Of a DNA stretch of 58,554 bases, positions 34,202-43,907 are shown piece by piece. How positions within the stretch are numbered: the first letter of the stretch is position 1; each line of letters opens with the position of its first letter. The notes beneath the pieces are model-generated. The model made no database searches. It was not told the DNA's origin and worked only from the letters and a program-made list of their open reading frames with translations. Source of the DNA: an uncultured Planctomycetaceae bacterium (lineage in GTDB: Bacteria > Planctomycetota > Planctomycetia > Pirellulales > Pirellulaceae); NCBI GenBank assembly GCA_903863885.1, contig CAIPEB010000567.1, positions 1 through 58,554 of the forward strand. The letters are read 5' to 3'. Made by a program: the position numbers and the translations under genes.

Positions 34202-35596
34202 ATGAGAACTGCTGGAACGATCGTCGCTTTTTTCGGCATTGCACTGGCGATCCAATCGGGTCAATCCAGCCGCGTGACGGGCGCGGAAAAGGCGAAGCCG
34301 AATATCCTCTTTATCGTCGGCGACGACATGGGATACGCCGACGTCGGGTTTCAGGGATGCAAGGATATTCCGACGCCGCACCTCGATGCGTTGGCGGCGT
34401 CGGGGGTTCGCTTCACCAACGGCTACGTCAGCGGCCCGTATTGCTCTCCCACGCGAGCCGGCCTGATGACCGGCAGATACCAGGAACGATTCGGGCACGA
34501 GTTTAATCCCAGCGGGCCCAACGGCCTTCCGTTGACGGAGACGACGATTGCCGATCGACTCCGAGCGGCGGGCTACGCGACAGGCCTGGTGGGCAAGTGG
34601 CACCTCGGCGCGGCGCCGGAGCAGCATCCGCAGAAGCGCGGCTTTCAGGAGTTTTTCGGCTTCCTTGGCGGCGCCCATAGTTACTTCAACTCATCGGGCA
34701 TTCTCCGCGGCACCGAGCAGATCAAGGAATTGGATTACACGACGGACGCATTCGGTCGAGAGGCCGTCGCGTTCATCGAACGACACAAGTCCGAGCCGTG
34801 GTTTCTTTACCTCGCGTTCAATGCCGTGCACACGCCGATGAACGCCACCGACGGCCGGCTCGCAAAATTCCAGAACATCGAAGACACGCAGCGCCGCACC
34901 TACGACGCGATGATGCTCGCGCTGGACGAAGCCGTCGGCAGCGTGCGGAAAAAGCTGGCGGAAACCGGTCTGGAACAGAACACGCTGGTCCTGTTCATCA
35001 GCGACAACGGCGGACCGACGATGCCCGGAACGACCGTCAACGGTTCGCGCAACACTCCATTCCGCGGATCGAAGCGGACGACGCTCGAAGGGGGCATCCA
35101 TGTTCCCTTTGTTGTCTCGTGGCCCGATCGCATCCGACCCGGCGTGTATGAAAAGCCGGTTATTCAGCTCGACGCAACCGCGACGGCCCTGACCGCTGCG
35201 GGCGTGAAAGCCGAACACCTCGACGGCGTGGATCTGCGTCCGTTCCTCTGCGGCGAAAAGTCAACTGCGCCGCACGACCTGCTGTACTGGCGATTCGGCC
35301 AGCAGATGGCCATTCGTGACGGCGAGTACAAACTCGTGCGGTACGACAGCAACGTCGACACTCGAACCGGCCGCAGCGGACAACCGGTGACTGCGGCGAG
35401 ACTCTATCGCCTTGCGGACGACATCGGCGAAACGAAGGACCTGGCGGGCGAGTTGCCGGACAAGGTGAAGGAACTCCAGGCGAAGTGGGATGCCTGGAAC
35501 GCCACGCTGGCCCAGCCGCTCTGGGGCGGCGGCAAAGCCGACAGCGGCGCCCCCGAACCCGGAGCGACAAAGAAGGCCCGCGGGAAACTGAAATAG
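34202..35596 (+). CDS. Secreted sulfatase 1 (formylglycine-dependent)
   Basis: A 464-residue arylsulfatase-family enzyme (alkaline phosphatase superfamily) that hydrolyses sulfate esters of carbohydrates. A signal peptide (about 1-29) precedes KPNILFIVGDDMGYADVGF with the metal-binding DD at 41-42. The formylglycine site is C81-S-P-T-R, the canonical CxPxR, and GKWHLG follows. The C-terminus ends in a lysine-rich tail (TKKARGKLK). The start at 34202 follows a strong AAAGGAG. It is 69 bases before sulfatase 2. A separate formylglycine-generating enzyme is needed and is not in the window. Confidence 0.95.
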   Translation: MRTAGTIVAFFGIALAIQSGQSSRVTGAEKAKPNILFIVGDDMGYADVGFQGCKDIPTPHLDALAASGVRFTNGYVSGPYCSPTRAGLMTGRYQERFGHEFNPSGPNGLPLTETTIADRLRAAGYATGLVGKWHLGAAPEQHPQKRGFQEFFGFLGGAHSYFNSSGILRGTEQIKELDYTTDAFGREAVAFIERHKSEPWFLYLAFNAVHTPMNATDGRLAKFQNIEDTQRRTYDAMMLALDEAVGSVRKKLAETGLEQNTLVLFISDNGGPTMPGTTVNGSRNTPFRGSKRTTLEGGIHVPFVVSWPDRIRPGVYEKPVIQLDATATALTAAGVKAEHLDGVDLRPFLCGEKSTAPHDLLYWRFGQQMAIRDGEYKLVRYDSNVDTRTGRSGQPVTAARLYRLADDIGETKDLAGELPDKVKELQAKWDAWNATLAQPLWGGGKADSGAPEPGATKKARGKLK

Positions 35597-35665
35597 CCGC
35601 AGTGGCACGGCACCCCGATCACCTGCAAAACTGCAAACAGGCTCATTGAGGAATATCCGCGCAAC

Positions 35666-37072
35666 ATGAAGAACACATGGGTCCTGGCCGGAATCACAGC
35701 CAGTCTATTGAGCGGTTTCTTTCAGTTCGCGTCAGCTGCCGAGAAGCGTCCGAATGTCGTGCTCGTGCTGATCGATGATTTCGGCTACGAGTGTGTCACG
35801 GCAAATGGCGGCGAGAGTTACCGCACTCCGGTGCTGGATCAGCTTGCCGCCGGCGGCGTGCGATTCGAACGGTGCCATGTGCAGCCGCTCTGCACTCCCA
35901 CGCGGGTGCAGTTGATGACGGGCCAGTCCAACCGGCGAAACTACACGCACTTCGGCCACCTCGATCCATCGCAGACGACCTTCGCGAATCTGCTCAAGAA
36001 TGCGGGATACGCGACTTGCATCACCGGCAAGTGGCAATTGCTCAACGGCTTTGACGGACCGGGCCATTTCGGATTCGACGAGTACTGCCTGTGGCAGCTC
36101 AATCGGCGGCCCGGACGCTACAAGAACCCCGGGCTGGAGGTCAACGGCAAGACGGTGGATTACACGCAGGGCGAATACGGCCCCGACATCGTGAGCGACT
36201 ACGCGCTCGATTTCATCACTCGCAAGAAAGACGTGCCGTTCCTGCTCTATTACCCGATGATGCTCACCCATGCTCCCTATGACGCGACGCCGGACAGCCC
36301 CGACTACGCGACCTCGCCGTCCAATGACGGGAGAGGCGCGAAACACTTTGCCGACATGGTGGCATATGCCGATAAGCTGGTCGGCAGGCTGGTGGCAAAG
36401 CTTGAGGAACTTCAGCTGCGCGACAATACGTTGCTGCTCATTCTGGGCGACAACGGCACGGGGCGCGGCACGCCGTCGAAGTTTCAGGGGCGCGATGTTG
36501 TCGGCGGCAAGGGATTGAGCACGACCTGGGGCACGCACGTTCCGGCCATCGCCAATTGGCCAGGCCATGTGGCTGCGGGCAAAGTACTGCCGGACCTGAT
36601 CGACGCCACGGACTTTCTGCCGACGATCTGCGGCGCCACCGAAACGCCCCTGCCAACTGGCGTAACGCTCGATGGCCGGAGCTTCCTGCCGCAACTGCGA
36701 GGCGACAAAGGGGAGCCGCGCGAGTGGCTCTACGCCTGGTACAACCCGAGCGGCGGCGCGACGGCGAAGGCCGAGTTCGCACATGACGCCGAGTTCAAGC
36801 TGTATTCCGACGGCCGCTTCTACGATGTGGCCAAAGACGACAACGAAAAATCGCCGCTGACCGATGCCGGACTCGACGAACACGCAAGGGCCGCCAAAGC
36901 CAAGCTGCAGGAGGCGCTCAAGAAATATGAAGGTCCCCGTGACGAGCATTTCGTGAAACAGAGCCAACCGTTCGGCGGCGAATCCGGCACCGATGCAGGC
37001 AACGCGAAGAAGGCCGACAAACAGGCCAAGAAGGCAAAGAAACGCGCCGCCAAACAGAAAGCCGGAACTTGA
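35666..37072 (+). CDS. Secreted sulfatase 2 (formylglycine-dependent)
   Basis: 468 residues: signal peptide (about 1-25), KRPNVVLVLIDDFGYE with metal-binding DD, formylglycine site C76-T-P-T-R, GKWQLLNG in place of the more usual GKWHLG, and a late LGDNGT metal site. The last 25 residues are almost all lysine and alanine (KKADKQAKKAKKRAAKQK), longer than in sulfatase 1. It is probably transcribed with sulfatase 1 and followed by a terminator-like structure. Confidence 0.95.
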   Translation: MKNTWVLAGITASLLSGFFQFASAAEKRPNVVLVLIDDFGYECVTANGGESYRTPVLDQLAAGGVRFERCHVQPLCTPTRVQLMTGQSNRRNYTHFGHLDPSQTTFANLLKNAGYATCITGKWQLLNGFDGPGHFGFDEYCLWQLNRRPGRYKNPGLEVNGKTVDYTQGEYGPDIVSDYALDFITRKKDVPFLLYYPMMLTHAPYDATPDSPDYATSPSNDGRGAKHFADMVAYADKLVGRLVAKLEELQLRDNTLLLILGDNGTGRGTPSKFQGRDVVGGKGLSTTWGTHVPAIANWPGHVAAGKVLPDLIDATDFLPTICGATETPLPTGVTLDGRSFLPQLRGDKGEPREWLYAWYNPSGGATAKAEFAHDAEFKLYSDGRFYDVAKDDNEKSPLTDAGLDEHARAAKAKLQEALKKYEGPRDEHFVKQSQPFGGESGTDAGNAKKADKQAKKAKKRAAKQKAGT

Positions 37073-37265
37073 GGCAGACCGAAACAAGAACCTGAACAAC
37101 TCGGCGGACGCTTGTGAGCAAACGAAACGCTGCAGCAGCCGAGCGTTGTGGCAAGGTCTGCCTGACGACTATGTATGTATTCCGCTGGCTATGCCATTGT
37201 TGCAGGGCAACACTCAGGACCGTACCTCCTGAAATATGACGTGTGACAAGTCAAACGGATGGCCG

Positions 37266-37328
37266 GTTGACGACGCAGAACACTGGCGGAGCCAGTGGCC
37301 CCCGAGCCAGTTAGTCAACTTGTTTTTT
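37266..37328 (+). terminator. Palindromic repeat plus T-run downstream of sulfatase 2
   Basis: An inner hairpin CACTGGC-GGA-GCCAGTG (37281-37297) lies inside an outer pair GTTGAC (37266-37271) / GTCAAC (37314-37319), followed by TTGTTTTTTCG. It sits in the 348-base gap between sulfatase genes and can end transcription of sulfatase 2. From memory, the inner CACTGGCGGAGCCAGTGGC unit resembles a palindrome common in planctomycete intergenic DNA; a genome-wide count would settle this. Confidence 0.5.
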
Positions 37329-37420
37329 CGCTTTGCCTGAGTAAGACCCGAAGCGGAAAGTCCGTAACCGGATTCGCCGCATGCCGAACTCTTTTTTGAT
37401 TCGCTAATCTGGAGCCTCCC

Positions 37421-38755
37421 ATGAGAAATTACTGGATGCCTCTTCTGGCAATCACCGCCTGGTTGCCGACGTGCCTGACCCTTCATTCGGCTGAAACCGG
37501 CAGACAGCCGGACAAGTCAAAACCGAACATCATCCTCATCCTGACCGACGACGTGGGACTCGGCGACATCGGTTGCTGCGGCGGTCCTTTCAAGACACCC
37601 CGCATCGATGCGCTCGCGACCGGCGGCACTCGCTTTGAGTACTGCTATTCGACACCGCTGTGCGGCCCATCACGCTGCCAGCTTCTTACGGGCCGATACC
37701 CGTACCGCACCGGGCTGATCAATAACCAGAGCCACAACGCCGTCTCGCCGGACCGCGAGGTGATGATCCCGACCGTCCTCAAGAAAGCGGGTTACGTTAC
37801 GGGCAGTGTCGGCAAGTGGGGACAGATCGCGCTTGGCCCCGGCGAATGGGGCTTCGACGAGTACCTGGTGTTCCCGGGCAGCGGACGCTACTGGAGAGAC
37901 CAGACCACGACCTACAAACTCAACGGCCAGGAAAAGGACCTGCCCGAAGGCAAGTATCTTCCCGAACTCATGCACAATTTCGCCGCCGACTTCGTGGCAA
38001 AGCACAAGGATCAGCCGTTCTTCCTGTACTATCCCATGTCGCACGTCCACGGCCCGATAGTCCGCACTCCGGACAGCGGCGCCGGTGAGGACGCCAATCG
38101 GCTGTACACCGACAACGTCGAGTACATGGACAAGCTCGTGGGGAAACTCGTGGACGAACTGGATCGCCTGCAGCTTCGAAAGAACACCCTCATCCTCTTC
38201 ACCGGCGATAACGGCACCGCCCGATTCGGCGTCGAACTGGCAACCGTCAACGGCCGGCCGATCAGCGGCCAGAAAGCGACGATGCTCGAAGGGGGAAGTC
38301 GCGTTCCCCTGATTGCCAATTGGCCCGGCGTAACGACCGCCGGAACCGTCAACCACGACCTGGTTGACTTCAGCGACTTTCTGGCCACGTTCGCGGAACT
38401 GGGCGGCGCCACACTGCCGGAAGGCGTGACTTTGGACAGTCACAGTTTCGCCCAGCAACTCAAAGGCCAGAAGGGCTCGCCGCGCGAGTGGGTCTACGTC
38501 GAGTTGAACGGCAAGTCCTACGCGCGCGATGCGCGCTTCAAACTGACCAACGGAGGCGAATTGTTCGACCTCTCGGAAGCACCGTTCAAAGAGAAGCCCA
38601 TCGCCAAGGACTCGACCGATCCCGACGCCGCAGCAGCGCGAAGCCGATTGCAGAAAGTCCTGCAGGACCACCCCACGGCGCCCGGGAAGCAGCTGGATAA
38701 CACGAAGGCGGCAAAGAAAGCCAAGAAGGCCGCGCGAAAGAAGGCTCAACCCTGA
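37421..38755 (+). CDS. Secreted sulfatase 3 (formylglycine-dependent)
   Basis: 444 residues: signal peptide (about 1-25), KPNIILILTDDVGLGDIG, formylglycine site C81-G-P-S-R, GKWGQ, HVHGP and FTGDNGT metal ligands. The C-terminus is again K/A-rich (TKAAKKAKKAARKKAQP). GGAG lies six bases before the ATG. A strong terminator follows it, so this gene closes the sulfatase cluster. Confidence 0.95.
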   Translation: MRNYWMPLLAITAWLPTCLTLHSAETGRQPDKSKPNIILILTDDVGLGDIGCCGGPFKTPRIDALATGGTRFEYCYSTPLCGPSRCQLLTGRYPYRTGLINNQSHNAVSPDREVMIPTVLKKAGYVTGSVGKWGQIALGPGEWGFDEYLVFPGSGRYWRDQTTTYKLNGQEKDLPEGKYLPELMHNFAADFVAKHKDQPFFLYYPMSHVHGPIVRTPDSGAGEDANRLYTDNVEYMDKLVGKLVDELDRLQLRKNTLILFTGDNGTARFGVELATVNGRPISGQKATMLEGGSRVPLIANWPGVTTAGTVNHDLVDFSDFLATFAELGGATLPEGVTLDSHSFAQQLKGQKGSPREWVYVELNGKSYARDARFKLTNGGELFDLSEAPFKEKPIAKDSTDPDAAAARSRLQKVLQDHPTAPGKQLDNTKAAKKAKKAARKKAQP

Positions 38756-38783
38756 TAGCATCTGATGGTTAGTGCCATTTAGG

Positions 38784-38819
38784 GCCCTCCCGCTGCCGGC
38801 GCGGAGGGCTTTTTCTTTT
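38784..38819 (+). terminator. Rho-independent terminator after sulfatase 3
   Basis: GCCCTCC at 38784-38790 pairs with GGAGGGC at 38803-38809 around a GC-rich loop that itself can extend the stem, followed at once by TTTTTCTTTT. It is the clearest intrinsic terminator in the window. Confidence 0.85.
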
Positions 38820-38991
38820 CCAGTCCGTCGATTTGCGCCTCCACGACAGCATTGACGCTGCGCAGCGGGCCAGCTAGACTTCCGCCCCCTATGCGCAGCA
38901 GAACCTGCCAATCTGCCCGCTGCTATCGCGCAGTGACGGGACGTAGTCCGGCAGGCATGCTTGAGCTGTTTTCAGATACGGAAACCGCACC

Positions 38992-41763
38992 ATGTCCATG
39001 GATGGGACGCAGCCGGGAGAAACGGCCGAGGCCTCCGGTCTCGCGAAGCTGCTCCAGACCGTTACTTCGCAGGCAGTTTATTTTCCCAAGACGACGGTTC
39101 TATTGGCTTCGCTGGTCACGATTGCCGCCCTGGTTTTGACGGCAACGCGGCTGGGATTTCGCAACAGCCGCGCAGACCTGTTGAATCCGCACAGCGAATA
39201 CCATCAGCGATGGCTTGCTTACACCCGCGAATTCGGCGACGAGGAAGACATCGTCGTCGTCGTGGAGTCCAAGCAGCCGGAGTCCGTGCTAGCGGCAATG
39301 AAGGATGTTGCCGACCGACTGGAACGGCAGCCCGACTTGTTTTGCAGGGTCATGCGCGAGTGCGACCTCACGCGACTCCGCGGCAAGAGTCTCCACTACC
39401 TCACGCCGGAGCAGCTAACCGGAATCGGCGCGTTCCTTGATCGCGCCGCACCGATCCTCAACGGAGACTGCAGTTCGCTGAACCTCGCGCAGATGGCGGG
39501 ACGGATGACCGCAGGAATCGAGATGATGGCCTCGTCCCGATCCGCGCCGCCGCCGGATGCGTTCAAGGAACTGGATATCGCGACCGGGATGCTGTCGGCC
39601 GCGCTGGTATCGCCCGACGGTTACCAGTTTCCCTGGGCTGACAGCTTCGGTTCCGCTGCCCAGCTGAGGCAACTCGGCTGCAAGCCGCTGGTAACCGACG
39701 ATGGCCAACTGGGCTTCGTGGTCCTGAAGCTGGCCGCGGCGGACAAGCAGAGCTTCGACCCTCACACGAAGGGAATCGATGCGCTGCGGCAGCTCGTGGC
39801 GCAAGTCAATGCACAACATTCCGACGCTCGCATCGGCCTGACGGGTTTGCCTGTGATCGAGAACGACGAGATGCGTTCGAGCCAGACCTCGATGAGTTGG
39901 GCGAGCATACTCTCGTTTGCCGGCGTGTCGTGCGTGTTCCTGATTGGTTTCGGCGGCTGGCGATACCCGACGATCGGCAACGTGGCCCTGATGGCCGGCA
40001 TGGCGTGGGCTTTTGGATTTGCGACGATCGGCATCGGACACTTGAACATTCTGAGCAGCGCTTTCGGCGCGATTCTGATCGGTCAGGGGATCGACTTCGG
40101 AGTGTATTACCTGACCGGATATCTGCATCAGCGGCAGCAAACGCGGACGAGCGGTGAGGCACTCTTGTCAACGGCCCGAGTTGTGGGGCCGGGGATTGCG
40201 ACCGGAGCGGTCAGCACGGCAATTGCCTTTTTTTCCGCGGGTTTCACCGAGTTTACCGGTGTGGCTGAATTGGGGATGATCGCCGGCGGCGGCATTCTCT
40301 TGTGCTTTCTGGCCGCGACGGTGTTGCTGCCCGCCATGATACAACTCTTCGACGCCAATCGGGCGCCGGACGTGATGCCGCGCCGAACGGAACTGGAACG
40401 GGTTTTGACGTGGCTGCATTGGCGCCCCGCAATCACCGTGGCCGCCATGGCTGCCCTGACCGTGGCCGCAGGTATTGGCATGACGCGTCTCTGGTTTGAC
40501 CACAATCTCGCCAACCTTCAGCCGGCGGGACTGGAAAGCGTCCGCCTCGCCAAGTTATTGTTGGAGCGTACGGGACAGAATCCGTACTTTGCCCTCTCGA
40601 TGGCCGAGAGCCGCGAAGACGCGCTGGCCCGCAAGGAAGCGTTCCTGCATCTGCCCTCCGTTTCGCGGGTCGAAGAAATAGCTTCCGCGGTGCCGAGCAT
40701 CGATTCTCGGCGCCGGCCGCTCATCGAGCAGATTCACCGTCGGCTCGCCAACCTGCCTCGTGTTGTGCCTCGGTTCGCGGCGGTAAATGTCCAGGAGTTC
40801 GACGGCACGCTGCAGCGGCTTCAGACGATGCTCTCATTTCAACCCGAGTTGAGCCGGATCTGCCTCCGCATTCAGGCGGTCCGGGAAACGATCGGCCGGT
40901 TGTCTCCGGCCGAGGTCTGCCAACGGATTGATGCGTATCAGAATCGACTCGCAGCAGACGTCCTGACGAGATTGAACATCCTCGCAGCCGTGTCCGACCC
41001 TGAGCCGCCGCAGTGGACAGATATCACTCCGGGCCTGGCTGCCCGCTTCGTTGGCCGGTCCGGAAAACAACTGCTGAAGGTCTACAGCCGGGCCGACATT
41101 TGGGACATGCCGGCCATGGACCGGTTCATTCATGAGGTCCGCGCGGTTGACCCGGACGCGACCGGCAATCCAATGCAGATCTACGAAGCCTCGCGGCAGA
41201 TGAAGCGAAGCTACGAGCATGCCGCAGTTTATGCGACGTTGATCGTGTGTATTGTTGTCTACCTGGACTTCCGCAGCCTGCGGTACACGCTCCTGGCACT
41301 TGTGCCTCTGGCGTTGGGAATGCTGCAGATGTTCGGCATCATGGGATTGATGAATGTCCCGCTCAATGCGGCCAATATGATTGTGCTTCCCTTGATCCTC
41401 GGACTGGGCGTGGATAACGGGGTGCACGTCGTTCACGACTTTTGCCGGCAAAGAAGAGGCCTCTATCGCATCACCGATTCGACAGCCAGTGCGGTCTTCA
41501 TCAACTCGTTGGGCAATATGGTTGGATTCGGCAGTCTGATGATTGCCAGCCACAAGGGACTGCAGAGTCTCGGTCTTGTCCTGTCGCTGGGAATGGCCTG
41601 CGTTCTCTTGAACGCCTTGGCCATGCCAAGTCTGTTGATGCTGCTGAATCGCCGCCGCATGGACGACTGTGTTGAAGGCGAGACGACAGACCGGACCGGG
41701 CCTTTTCCGTCTCTGCGCGGCCTGGCCGATTTGTCACCGGCGTTCCGTCGCAAAGCGGCGTGA
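38992..41763 (+). CDS. MMPL/RND-superfamily exporter (HpnN-like)
   Basis: 923 residues with twofold repeated architecture: one transmembrane helix near 36-54, a periplasmic loop (about 60-290), a bundle of helices at about 300-460, a second helix near 485-505, a second loop (about 510-735) and a final helix bundle at about 740-900. FGAILIGQGIDFGVYYLTGY and LPLILGLGVDNGVHVVHDF carry the paired acidic/glycine motifs of helix 4 in each half. This is the hydrophobe/RND fold of HpnN and MmpL proteins that move hopanoids or lipids to the outer membrane. No hopanoid gene is near, so the cargo is uncertain. Confidence 0.88.
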   Translation: MSMDGTQPGETAEASGLAKLLQTVTSQAVYFPKTTVLLASLVTIAALVLTATRLGFRNSRADLLNPHSEYHQRWLAYTREFGDEEDIVVVVESKQPESVLAAMKDVADRLERQPDLFCRVMRECDLTRLRGKSLHYLTPEQLTGIGAFLDRAAPILNGDCSSLNLAQMAGRMTAGIEMMASSRSAPPPDAFKELDIATGMLSAALVSPDGYQFPWADSFGSAAQLRQLGCKPLVTDDGQLGFVVLKLAAADKQSFDPHTKGIDALRQLVAQVNAQHSDARIGLTGLPVIENDEMRSSQTSMSWASILSFAGVSCVFLIGFGGWRYPTIGNVALMAGMAWAFGFATIGIGHLNILSSAFGAILIGQGIDFGVYYLTGYLHQRQQTRTSGEALLSTARVVGPGIATGAVSTAIAFFSAGFTEFTGVAELGMIAGGGILLCFLAATVLLPAMIQLFDANRAPDVMPRRTELERVLTWLHWRPAITVAAMAALTVAAGIGMTRLWFDHNLANLQPAGLESVRLAKLLLERTGQNPYFALSMAESREDALARKEAFLHLPSVSRVEEIASAVPSIDSRRRPLIEQIHRRLANLPRVVPRFAAVNVQEFDGTLQRLQTMLSFQPELSRICLRIQAVRETIGRLSPAEVCQRIDAYQNRLAADVLTRLNILAAVSDPEPPQWTDITPGLAARFVGRSGKQLLKVYSRADIWDMPAMDRFIHEVRAVDPDATGNPMQIYEASRQMKRSYEHAAVYATLIVCIVVYLDFRSLRYTLLALVPLALGMLQMFGIMGLMNVPLNAANMIVLPLILGLGVDNGVHVVHDFCRQRRGLYRITDSTASAVFINSLGNMVGFGSLMIASHKGLQSLGLVLSLGMACVLLNALAMPSLLMLLNRRRMDDCVEGETTDRTGPFPSLRGLADLSPAFRRKAA

Positions 41764-41807
41764 GACTCGCCTCAGTCGTCGCAGCGATATCCCTCAGGAT
41801 GTACAAC

Positions 41808-41832
41808 CCGGTGCCTCGCGGTGAGGCACCGG
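41808..41832. terminator. Perfect 10-bp stem between convergent genes
   Basis: CCGGTGCCTC (41808-41817) and GAGGCACCGG (41823-41832) form a perfect stem with a 5-base loop between the MMPL gene and the convergent TPR-like gene. It is likely a bidirectional terminator, though it lacks T-runs. Confidence 0.55.
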
Positions 41833-41906
41833 ATCGGCCGACTCAGCAAAACATCTCCGAGGCAATCCCGCGCCGTGCCGCGTCGCAGACAGTACACTGC
41901 GGCCTA

Positions 41907-42503
41907 TCATTGCCGACCCATGCGAACTGAATTCGAATCAGGCTGCAGAGCTGCGAACTCGCCCGGTTCAAAATCGACGGCGATCGGGCCGTCCGTTGGC
42001 TCCACGGCGCCGAGCCTCCAATTGAAACGCTGCCACCACGAGAGGTTCTTCTCCCACGTTTCCATGCACGTGCGCAAGCGTTCCGCGGTCGGGTGGTTTG
42101 CGTTCTTGCACTGGGACAGTGCGAATCGGCATGCCATCACGCTGCCGCCCATCAATACGGCGGTGGCGAGGTTGACGTAGTAGACGTCGAAAGACTCGGG
42201 GCGTTTTTCGCGATCCGGCAGTCGTTCAACGAGCGCTCGGAACAACTCCGTGGCCTGCGTGGTTCGCCCCAGCCTCAGCAGGCAGACGCCGCGCAGGTTG
42301 GCTGTTTCGTTGGAGGCAGGCGCGGCATCGAGCATGACGAGAGCCTGCTCGCAGCGACCTGAGTTTATCTCCTCGATGATCGCATGCAGGCTATCGCCTC
42401 CCCGTTCGACCGGGGCGGTGGCGGCTGTCGCATGGAACGGCGCGATTTTCGAAGTGTGGCCCTGGTCCTCCCGCACAAAGCCCGTCTCTTTCGAGTTTGA
42501 CAT
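41907..42503 (-). CDS. TPR-like hypothetical protein
   Basis: 198 residues, no signal peptide. Helical repeats consistent with tetratricopeptide motifs are visible from about 40 to 140 (IIEEINSGRCEQALVMLDAA, NLRGVCLLRLGRTTQATELF, FDVYYVNLATAVLMGG). The C-terminus is proline/acid-rich. AGGAGA lies nine bases before the ATG, which supports the start. A protein-protein interaction role is likely; the partner is unknown. Confidence 0.75.
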   Translation of the reverse strand: MSNSKETGFVREDQGHTSKIAPFHATAATAPVERGGDSLHAIIEEINSGRCEQALVMLDAAPASNETANLRGVCLLRLGRTTQATELFRALVERLPDREKRPESFDVYYVNLATAVLMGGSVMACRFALSQCKNANHPTAERLRTCMETWEKNLSWWQRFNWRLGAVEPTDGPIAVDFEPGEFAALQPDSNSVRMGRQ

Positions 42504-42796
42504 TTGCTGTTTCTCCTGACGCTTTGGTTCGTGCTACAGGCTCGTCGCACTATCGCAAACGAGCCGGCGAAGTGGCTCCGCGACGTTCGGCGAACCTTCG
42601 AATTTGCTGCAACAAGACACAGATGAAGTTGCGTGCGAACAGCAGCGGCGGTCAGCGGATTCCGGTCGCGTCCGGAGTCCCGCGGACCTGCGCTGCGGAC
42701 GACATGCCGGTCGCCAAAACAAGAAGACTCATCCGCCGAGCGAACAGTCCGGAGCGGCGGATGCGAGGCGACGGCGCGACAGCTGTTACGAGATGA

Positions 42797-43135
42797 TCAC
42801 ACCCGAAGGCAGACTGACAATTCCTGCAGCGTGTGCGTCAAAGGAGGGAGCAACCGACATCGACTCAAGATCAGAAACGAACTGAGAGTAGCGAGCGGAT
42901 GCGGGCAGATCGAGCAGACCTTGCCCGTTGCTTTTGAGGCACCGTCGGCGCCGAACGAGAACCAGTCGGAATTCTGCAGCGACGGACAATCGACTTGATC
43001 GAGGGGGACCGCGACCAAGGCTTCACCCCGGGAGGCGGCAAGAGACGATTCATCCCACAGGCTTGAACCGACGACCAGCGTCGCAAAGCCCAGCGCAAGC
43101 AGCCACAGAATTCTCGCGCGCAAGCGTCTCCGCAT
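42797..43135 (-). CDS. Possible small secreted hypothetical protein
   Basis: From the ATG at 43135 it encodes 112 residues with a basic start and hydrophobic segment (RARILWLLALGFATLVVG) like a signal peptide or anchor, then a polar stretch with paired cysteines (VCSICPHP). No family was recognised and no clear ribosome binding site seen. The 293 bases between it and the TPR-like gene hold nothing visible. Confidence 0.35.
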   Translation of the reverse strand: MRRRLRARILWLLALGFATLVVGSSLWDESSLAASRGEALVAVPLDQVDCPSLQNSDWFSFGADGASKATGKVCSICPHPLATLSSFLILSRCRLLPPLTHTLQELSVCLRV

Positions 43136-43313
43136 GTCGGAACGATAGTAATGTGTCCGCAAAGCGTCAAGGCGAACACAGCTGTCGATCAGTCAAGCAC
43201 GGACTGAACCGCGAGCTGCGATCAGCACTGGTCAACTGCGTCCCGCAGGGATGGATCGCAAGGGCACAGCGTCCCGCAGGTCCCGAAGGCCGGCCTGTGC
43301 CTCGTGTTTCGGT

Positions 43314-43697
43314 CTAATAGAGAAGTCCAAGGAATTCCAGTGCCATCAATGTGGGAAGCATGCCGATACCGATCGCCACAAACGAGCATCCGGCAATCCG
43401 TTCGAGGCACGACATTCGTCGCCACGCAATGATCGTGCACGCAAGGACGGAAATCCCCGCATACAAAGAAAAGCACCCCATGCCGGGCAGTATCATGAGC
43501 ACTTCGGAGCTGGCGTCCGGCCTGCGGGATTCGTTAACAGCCCACACGCATCCCATTATTGCCAGCAATATTATGGCCACGCAGACGTACGCCGCGAAGT
43601 GAGCGACAAGCGAGCCCCGCCCTTTGGCTTGCAGCGCCCGCTGCGAGTGCATTTGTGATGGAGTACTGCTGTCATGCGACTCGCAGGGATTGACCAT
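43314..43697 (-). CDS. Small integral membrane protein
   Basis: 127 residues with three hydrophobic helices (about 33-54, 68-89 and 103-124) and a polar N-terminal tail. The ATG at 43697 has GGGAGC eight bases upstream; a TTG two codons earlier is less likely. No family was recognised; size and topology fit the small membrane proteins common in planctomycetes. Confidence 0.65.
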   Translation of the reverse strand: MVNPCESHDSSTPSQMHSQRALQAKGRGSLVAHFAAYVCVAIILLAIMGCVWAVNESRRPDASSEVLMILPGMGCFSLYAGISVLACTIIAWRRMSCLERIAGCSFVAIGIGMLPTLMALEFLGLLY

Positions 43698-43842
43698 ACG
43701 CAAGCTCCCGTCATGCAGTCACCATATCATCTTCGCACAGGGAACTGCAGAGCCAAGGGCGGATTATCGTTGACGAAACATCGGCGCGAAGGACATGACG
43801 CGGGCGGCGCGGATGCGTAAGGTCAGGTGTCGGGTGGGGCAG

Positions 43843-43872
43843 TTGAACGCGGGTTTCGCGCGAGGTTATTCT
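43843..43872 (+). promoter_or_regulatory. Candidate sigma-70-type promoter before the AAA+ gene
   Basis: TTGAAC at 43843-43848 and TATTCT at 43867-43872 with an 18-base spacer, ending 35 bases before the ATG at 43908. It is a moderate match only. Confidence 0.3.
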
Positions 43873-43907
43873 TGGGTTGGTAACTGGCAAGACCTCGGGC
43901 TATTGCG

